DNA of 64,000 bases, from positions 159,341 to 223,340 of the forward strand of contig NW_025955024.1 of NCBI RefSeq assembly GCF_022376445.1, written 5' to 3'. Below are positions 57,151-64,000 of the stretch, piece after piece. Source of the DNA: Fomitopsis serialis. Taxonomy: Eukaryota; Basidiomycota; Agaricomycetes; Polyporales; Fomitopsidaceae. Position 1 is the stretch's first letter. Every line of letters starts with the position of its first letter. The position numbers and the translations under genes were made by a program. Under the pieces are notes generated by a model. That model did not search any database. It was given only the letters and a program-made list of their open reading frames with translations, and had not been told where the DNA came from.

Positions 57151-60100
57151 CGCGTCCACCAGATCGCGTGTGTTCGGCGGCTCAGCAGCTCTGACGCGTC
57201 CTCCCAAGTCTGTGCAGCGGTGAGCCTCTACCACAACCTACTGTCCGCGAATAACTCACATCCAGCCCAATCTCACAGCAATATACTCCTATCTATTTCT
57301 CTCCGCGGTGTTCACAAGCGGATCACCAAGGCCGCAGGTAGACGGTGTAGCAGACCCAGAGCAGACCCGAGGCGACCTCAACGCGCTCGCGCACGCAGCG
57401 AAGCGAAGCAGGAATAGCCACCGGCAATCGCCGGCTGCACGCTCACGTGACATGCCACATTCCTTTCCGCACTTGAGACTCGAGATGATCTTCAAACAAC
57501 CTGTCTTCTACCTTCATCAACCTGCCGTCGTCGCGTCGCGTCGCTGCTACGTCTTCCCGGAAATTACTGGCAGCCGCGATCTTCAGCTGCCTAGTGCCAG
57601 CTTCTGTCAGTGTCGAAAACGCTACGCCAGTCGTACCTTCTCCCGACGGCTGGCCACGTTTTCGCTGATCATTGCGTCGAACCTAGCATGACTTTGGACA
57701 CGCACTTGTCCTCGTATATGCTATTTTCCTCATATATGCTATGGTCCGTGATCAGCCTCTGTGATGGTGAGTTCATAACAAGTCTTCTATGTCGGGGCAT
57801 TCAAATCTGCGCTTCTCTTTCCAAAAGATGCGATACAACGCTCATACGTGCCAAATCGCGCTTCCCTGCGGGGCCAGTCTACTTTCCGTCATTTGTCAGT
57901 TTGACATTCCGTGGTGACATGGAGCAGACACAGCAAAGCGGTTGACTGTTTCAGTCAAGCGGCGCGTGGACGACGCATTCATGGAGAATGTCATCGAGCT
58001 ACAGTGCAAACGTCCTTATCCCTTCCACATCCATAGGATACGGGAATAGCTACCCTCCATGCCTAAGTATCAATGAGATCTCGTCCTGCTCCAAGATTTG
58101 TCGAGAAAGCTGGCTGAATCTCGGTTTAGGGTCGTGGCGTGTTCCTGTCCCTGGTTTTTCGGTCCAATCACTGGAGATGTCACGGATGCCCTTGGTAAGC
58201 ATCCGCATAGTATTGAGAACACGGCCGATAGCTCGAGTACTCCGAATCCCACAGATTGCATCATGAACCGTGCATAAAAGCTGCATTCAACGCGCCTGAC
58301 ACATCACGACTAACGCGGCCTCCTGCGCGAGAACCCTCACAAACGACGTCTTACCCACGTCAGCCGTGGGCTTCCCGTGCAACTTCGTCATCATAGATGC
58401 GCTCTCCGGGGCGTTGCTTCCACGGTTGTTCATCCAGTTCCTGGCCCTGGTCTGGCTTCTATATCCTCGTCATCAGGCCGTCTCCTTCGCCAGTCACCTG
58501 TCGAATTGACGAGCAAGGCCGCACTCAGTTTGGACTATCCCCTCCGGCGCCTTTGCTTTCCAACAGTAGTCGCTCTTCCTCCCTCAACCTCCGCGTCGTA
58601 ACGGATCTGTGTGCCGACTGCGGACGACTACGAGGATGGTCTCTGATGTTCTTGCGACGTTTCCTGCTTCCAGGAGCATCATCCACCACAGCGCCGCTAT
58701 CTCTCTTAAACCTATTTCGCGGACCATCTTAGCTCATGGCATCAACGCTCAACCACCACACCTTCCTTCGGCGTTGCGCCCGCGTCAGTAAAGCCATATC
58801 CGGTTTGTTCTGTCTGAGTACTTTGTGTATGGTCCTGGCGGGGTATCGATAGGAAGTGAATAGGCCCCGCGTTTCACCATAAGATTGGCGCTGCCGTCAG
58901 TCCGCTCACACTTCAAAGTTTTGCAAGCTATACATTCATGCGGATCCTAGTCATTCATGCGTCACATACGTCCATATGGTGCCTCTAGACCCCAGCGGTG
59001 CGGAGTAACTGCGACTCTCGACGGTCGTAACTTGCGCTGGACTATCACCGATTGGAAATGCTGCCATACCTCCCTTGGAATCTCCCGAACCCGGACCCTA
59101 GAGCTCGACTTTCACCGCGGTCCAACTTGCTCCAATACGACAACACCGAATCCCCGACTGCAGGCACAAGTGTTGCGTTCGCAAGTCAAACCTGCCACAA
59201 AACCCAGGGTTTGCCGAGCATCCCGCACTAAACTAGCGAGGCGTACATACGACGCCCATACGCAGGGTCTTCTCGAGCGGCCACTTCTCGACCAGAAGCG
59301 TGTCGTAGCCTCGAGGCTCGCACCGTCCCTATTCGGTCCATCACGTGGGATCGCCTTTCAAGCAGCAGCACCTGGCAGTATGGCAAGCCATGGCACCGAT
59401 GGTTCTATGGGTAACCATCGACGCATCCCATCGCCAATCAAAATTTGACTCGCGCCGTAGACTTCAAAGGCTGCGTTCTGGCGAGGATTCGCGTGGTGCC
59501 ACAGGCGCAGGCTCCGCGCCGCCCGCAAGCCGCAGTGCGATCGCGCCGAGCATGCTAGCGCGCGAGACGTCTGGATCTCGCAGCGGGCTACTGTGTTGCA
59601 GGAATGATGCGGCCCGTGTAACTCTAACGCATCGTGAGTCGTGCTCCATGCCATCGGTCTTCTATTCGCGGCGCAGCTACCATTCCTGCTTGCCAGCTTC
59701 GCTGCCTTCCTTCCTGGGGCCCAGCATACGCGCTGCTCAATGTCCGCAGGACCAACAGTTCATGCCAGGTGGAGTCGTGCTAAAATCGGCCCTAGCTAGG
59801 ATGCTATTCAGCATTGCTCGGTCGGCGTCGTGCATTTCAAGCGGTTCATGGAACAACGCGGCGTTAGTCCTCCCGTTCCGGAACTGCAAGACTGCTGATG
59901 CAACAACCAGAACGCATCTCACTGCAAGGCGGGATGAAACGAGGCCGAGCGTTACAAGGCCTTCGGTCCCGCACCTTCCATCGATCCTTTCCACTCCGGC
60001 GCAGATGACGCTTCGAAATGACCGGCGCGCGAAGCAGCACCCATTGGCAATTGCCCGTTCTGAACGCATACGAGAGCCCAAGCCGGCGACGAGGTTGCTT

Positions 60101-61396
60101 GTTCTGCCAGTCTGTTCTGCTGATCCAGTGTCCTGACGTGCGCGACCCCGGTGCACGGCGGCCGTTGCCCATCGCAGCGTCCTTCCCTTCGTTTTCTGGC
60201 TCTTTGTGCGGTATGCCTGGATCGCGAGTACAAGGCTTCAACGGGCGTGCATGCTTCTGTGTGCCGTAATTACGTGCTAGCCGTTGTCGCGTTCGTCGGG
60301 GCAAGTACTGCCCTTGTTGAGCTAGAGCTTAACGCGGTCCGCTGTCACCCCTGACCGTCTCGTGGCCACACGACAGAATGTGTACTCCTCGTACATGCTG
60401 CGGATGGTGTGCGCGCAATACTGTACATGGCGCGGCTGACGAGCAGTATAGATAGCATCGCCTTCTCTTCCTTCCAGCACAAGGGCAGAGCATCAAGCAC
60501 GCCATGCTGACAGTACAAGGCCACGCCGTACTGGCGCCGCATCTTTGGCTGGAACATAGCTACAGAGGTGGAGTCGGCGCACGCACCACGGTTACGGTGT
60601 GAACGCGCGAGCCCGCGGAAGCCACGAGCCATTGTGGCAGGCTCGCCAGCAATCAGGCTGCTTGCGGCCCGCGACGCTCTCTTGTTCGGGCGTGGCTCGC
60701 TCCTTCGTGCGCTCCCATGCGTATGAGAAGAAGTTGCGAGATCCGTCAACGAGTGATGGGCTGAGCCGTCTCCGAGAGCAGCAGCCGTTGTGTTGTACAG
60801 CATCCGTCCGCTAGGACGTGGTAAGGCAGCTAGTGGCTTTGGGGCGCCCTGCTCCGCTCCGCTCAAAGAGCGCACACCACGGCGCCGGCAGGCCAGCACG
60901 GGCAACTGGGAAGGACCAATGCGACAAACGAAGAGCTGGGCGACTGCAGACACTCGAACGCGGTGAATGTTGTGAGATCCCGGCGCACGGGCGCTCGCAT
61001 CATAATTAAAATTCGCAGACTCGGAGGCGTCGATCTGCCCTCGGAAAGCGATCGCGCTAACGGACTGTTGACGGATTGATTCCGCGAAGGCATCGTTGTG
61101 GACTACTATATCCGGTAACCATTCAACTTCCCGGCGGTCAACCACCACATCGGAGACATGTCGTTCAGTCCGAAATCCCAGGTCCTCTCCCCGCCTGATC
61201 CTCCTTCAAACCTTGCCATTTTTTGCCCAGAATCTCCTGATGGGCGCTGGATAGTCTCCTTCCTATTGCGTACAACCTCCGGAGACCTACTTGGAATATA
61301 TAAACCGGCCAACGCGACCTGCAGGCTCCCCAGTACACCCCGAGCCGTACGCAAAAGCTCCTCTTCCTCCGCCGAGCAACCCTCCCCTTCGACAAC
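57151..61396. other. 4.2-kb region with no recognised gene
   Basis: Between USO1 and the cysteine-desulfurase-like gene. Long open frames exist near 59345-60136 (plus, 263 codons) and 60345-61148 (minus, 267 codons), both starting at GTG rather than ATG, of low-complexity Ala/Arg/Ser composition and without family motifs. They are probably chance frames in GC-rich DNA. No TIRs, tRNA or repeats were found. It may hold decayed transposon DNA, a noncoding transcript or an unfamiliar gene broken by indels. Confidence 0.4.
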
Positions 61397-63870
61397 ATGG
61401 GCAACCACCACTCCTCCTCTCTCGACGCCCACCACCACCACAGCGTCGCAAACATGCTCCTCCGCCCCCAGAGCCATCTCTCGCAAGCGATCGACCGCGA
61501 AGCTCCTGGGCTGCACCTCGGCTGACGCGTTCGAGATCCACCTCGACGTGCCACACGACCACGACCACGAGTCGACGACAGCGGCGAGCGACCACGACGA
61601 GAAGCGCAGCTTTGATCCGCCGCCGCTGTACGCTTACTCCGCCTCCGCCGTCGACATCCTCGAGGACTCCGCCGCCGACGCGTACAAGGCTTCCTCAAAG
61701 AGTTCCCCGAGTACCAGCTCACCTGGATCCTCGACGCCCTCCGGCGCAGCGACTTCTCGCGCCTCGACCGTTCCGGCGAGACGTATGTCGACTACATGGG
61801 CGGCTCTCTCTACCCCGAGAGCTTGATCCGGTCCACACCGGCTTTCTCCATCGCAACATCCTCGGAAACACCCATTCCGTCAGCAACTCGTACGTACACT
61901 CCTCTGCTTGTCCTGTCTTCGTTCTTTCTCTCGTCTTCCTTGTCTTGTCTCGCCCGGTTCGGCGTCGTTTGTCTGCGATCACTGTGCTATGAAGCACGTG
62001 ACATCAGACCTGCGACTGGAAACACACGATGCGGCGGGTGTGCGCGGCTCGAAACCCGAGGCTGCGACAGCGAGTAGACGGTTCGCGCCGCAGGGGTCAT
62101 TATCACGCGTTGGCGGCGTCCAGTGACATGCGTCTCACAAGCTGAGACGAAATGGATTGCAATGACAGTGGATACGGAGAGCCGCCTGCGCGCGTACCTG
62201 TGTGGTATGTCGGTTCAGATTCGCAATACTTCCAGATCTGGCTACAACAGGGCAACGTCTGTGGCACTGATGCCTACGTCCGTATGGAGTACTGGCACAT
62301 TTTGCATTACTCACAGCTGTCCTAGTCTGCCATGCACAGCTGTGCTGACAGGACAGCTCGCATCCCTGCTGCCGCTCGTCACGCATCCTCGTAATACTCG
62401 TTGACCGTTGCCACTCACCGTGCACCTCCAATCACCGACGACGACGCTGACCGTCCTTCCCCTACAGGTCAAAACTATCTTCCGCGTGCGCAAACGAGGC
62501 ACGCGAGGCAGTGCTCTCCTTTTTCCGCGCGCCACCCGGCTACACCGTCGTGTTCACCGCAAACGCCACCGGCGCCCTCAAACTCGTCGGCGAGTCTTTC
62601 CCTTTTAGCGAACCAGTTGCTACGTGCTTGGTGCGGACTCGCACAACAGCGTGCATGGCATCCGGCAATTCGCGCTCCACCGCGGCGCGTCAATACACTA
62701 CATCGACTGCACTGATCATGGCGGCATGGACGTCGACGAGGCCAAGGTCAGCACTCAGCACCAATCACGCGAGTCCGATCACTGACCGCCTTTGTGTGCT
62801 AGGCCATCCTGCACCGCAACCGACCAAAGAACAGGCACGCCTCGCCGAGCCTCTTCGCGCTCACGGGCCAGTCCAACATCTCCAACTCGAAGAACTCGCT
62901 CTCGCTCATCAAGTACGCGGCTTCCCAGGGCTTCCACACGGTGCTCGACGCGGCGGCGGTCGCTCCGACGTCCGTGTTCTCTCTCTCAGAAACGCCTGTA
63001 GACGCGATGGCGATCAGCTTCTACAAGATGTTCGGTTTCCGACGGGCGTGGGTGCGCTTGTCGTGCGGGAAGATTTCCTCGCGAAACTCGAGCGGCCGTG
63101 GTTCGCAGGAGGGACGGTCGACGTCGTGCAGGCGCCCGGGAACATTGTCACGATGACGTCCGAGATGCACGAGCGGTTCGAGGTGAGTACGGTCCAGCGA
63201 GATTGGTACGACGACTGACGCGGACTGCAGGACGGCACCATCAACTACCTGAACCTCCCCGCGATCACCGACGGACTCCGCTTCCTGTCGGCGTACCTTC
63301 CATTCCTTCCGCTCCGTCTCTCCTGCCTCATGCACCATCTCCTTGGCTCCTTGACCGCGCTGCAACACGACACAACAGGGACACCCATCGTGCGCATACT
63401 TTCGCGGACACCACTACGGCGCCTCCGGGCCGTCGGGGAGCAGTCCGACACGGGCTCCGTCGTCTCCCTCATCTTCCTCTTCGTAAGTTTCTCTCCCCTT
63501 CCCCGCGTCGCTCGCGCTGACACGCCCGCCGCAGCCCTCCGGCGAGATGGTGCCGAACACGTTCATCGAGTATGCGGCCGCACGGTCGAGCATCTCGCTC
63601 CGGACGGGGTGCATGTGCAACCCGGGCGGGGCGGCGTCGATCCTGGGCCTGCGGGACGCGATGGCGGCGCTGCCGAGCGACGTGACGCTGGCGGCGTTCG
63701 AGAAGCACATGGGGCACGAGCTCGGCGTCGTGCGCATCAGCCTCGGGCTCGCGAGCGACTTCCGGGACGTGTACCGCGTCGTGCGCTTCGCGGAGACGAT
63801 CGGGTGCAAGGGGGCCCGGGACGCGCTGTGGGAGCAGTGGCTCGGGAGCAAGGCCGGCGAGGCGATGTGA
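61397..63870 (+). CDS. PLP-dependent cysteine-desulfurase-like protein (MoCo sulfurase N-domain type), five apparent frameshifts
   Basis: The start at 61397 encodes a His-rich N-terminus (MGNHHSSSLDAHHHHS). Joined exons (long intron 61890-62467; then 62747-62802, 63183-63230, 63483-63534) give FLKEFPEYQLTWILDALRRS, VDYMGGSLYPESL, NILGNTHSVSNSSKLSSACA, YTVVFTANATGALKLVGES, YVLGADSHNSVHGIRQFALH, HTVLDAAAVAPTS, AMAISFYKMFGF with the PLP Lys, and SLRTGCMCNPGGAASILG with a Cys pair near the C-terminus. This is the class-V aminotransferase fold of the MoCo sulfurase N-terminal domain; no MOSC domain follows, so the substrate is uncertain. The frame breaks near 61520, 61691, 61830, 62615 and 63039; four of these are fixed by one base in a T, G or C run. 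Either a dead gene or poor local consensus. Confidence 0.8.
61890..62467 (+). other. 578-nt intron of the cysteine-desulfurase-like gene
   Basis: Donor GTACGT at 61890 and acceptor CTACAG ending 62467 join HSVSNS to SKLSSACANEAREAV in phase. Inside, AGCTGTCCT (62315-62323) and AGGACAGCT (62350-62358) form a 9-bp stem. No element ends were found. Confidence 0.75.
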
Positions 63871-64000
63871 TGTGAGGCCGGGCTCCCTCCGGGTGGGATA
63901 GGCGTGCTAGGATGCAGAGTGCGCTGGTCGGGCCCCTGGACCGGCGTGGACTCGGCTCGCGATCGGACATGGACGGCGACCCTCTCTGTATCTGGATTTG

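Noticed and set aside
58050..58286. Possible FunK1-like kinase fragment on the minus strand
   Set aside because: Only a vague resemblance of DAICGIRS and IRDIS to kinase motifs; no HRDIS or DLE motif and no adjoining exons.
62311..62358. 9-bp stem in the long desulfurase intron as a transposon end
   Set aside because: Too short and no target duplication or second element end.

Overview
The window reads as nuclear DNA of a filamentous basidiomycete, most likely an Agaricomycete. Genes are dense and on both strands. They are cut by many short introns (mostly 45-65 nt, GT..AG, often with a CTRAY-like branch point). Gene content is typical: a KDZ-associated transposon protein, a Copia-type gag, an opsin-like HSP30 protein, GH30 beta-1,6-glucanases, a GPI-anchored wall protein, USO1, RET3 and a CDC15-like F-BAR protein. 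No bacterial, viral or organellar block is visible. Exon models below were built by reading both strands and joining frames that keep family motifs continuous.

Layout. 1-3739: transposon debris (gag partial at the left edge, LTR-like repeats, a 5'-truncated KDZ-associated gene). 4676-6808: RET3 and a carnosine N-methyltransferase-like gene, divergent from a 147 bp shared promoter. 7024-9478: an orphan, an intron-containing tRNA-Gln and a NIF3-like gene. 10756-12169: a 68-residue gene whose promoter and first exon are duplicated 0.98 kb away. 12598-20891: an HNH nuclease-domain gene, the F-BAR/SH3 gene and an alpha/beta hydrolase. 21031-21326: a TA-flanked MITE. 22784-25072 and 42565-44835: two GH30 paralogues in opposite orientation with all 14 introns at matching positions. 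Between them lie the opsin-like gene, two orphan membrane proteins, a CHY zinc-finger gene, YAR1, a 606-residue orphan and a GPI protein. 46216-57150: a secreted two-repeat protein, a saccharopine dehydrogenase-like gene, an SR-rich nuclear protein and USO1. 57151-61396: about 4.2 kb with nothing recognised. 61397-63870: a cysteine-desulfurase-like gene.

How the genes work together. The set is a normal mix rather than one operon-like system. Vesicle traffic (RET3, USO1) and cytokinesis (F-BAR) are housekeeping. The two GH30 enzymes, the GPI protein and the secreted repeat protein act at the wall or outside the cell.

A striking technical signal is a set of single-base frameshifts, many at homopolymers, in otherwise well conserved genes, including three in USO1 (essential in yeast) and about five in the cysteine-desulfurase-like gene. 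This points to residual indel errors in the assembly, so 'broken' genes here should not be taken as pseudogenes without raw reads. The most biologically interesting items are the tRNA-Gln intron carrying an inverted copy of the T-arm, the promoter/exon duplication, the intron-locked GH30 pair with a GC-AG intron, the CHY gene with a 5-nt first coding exon and a hairpin-forming intron, and two 0.5-kb introns.
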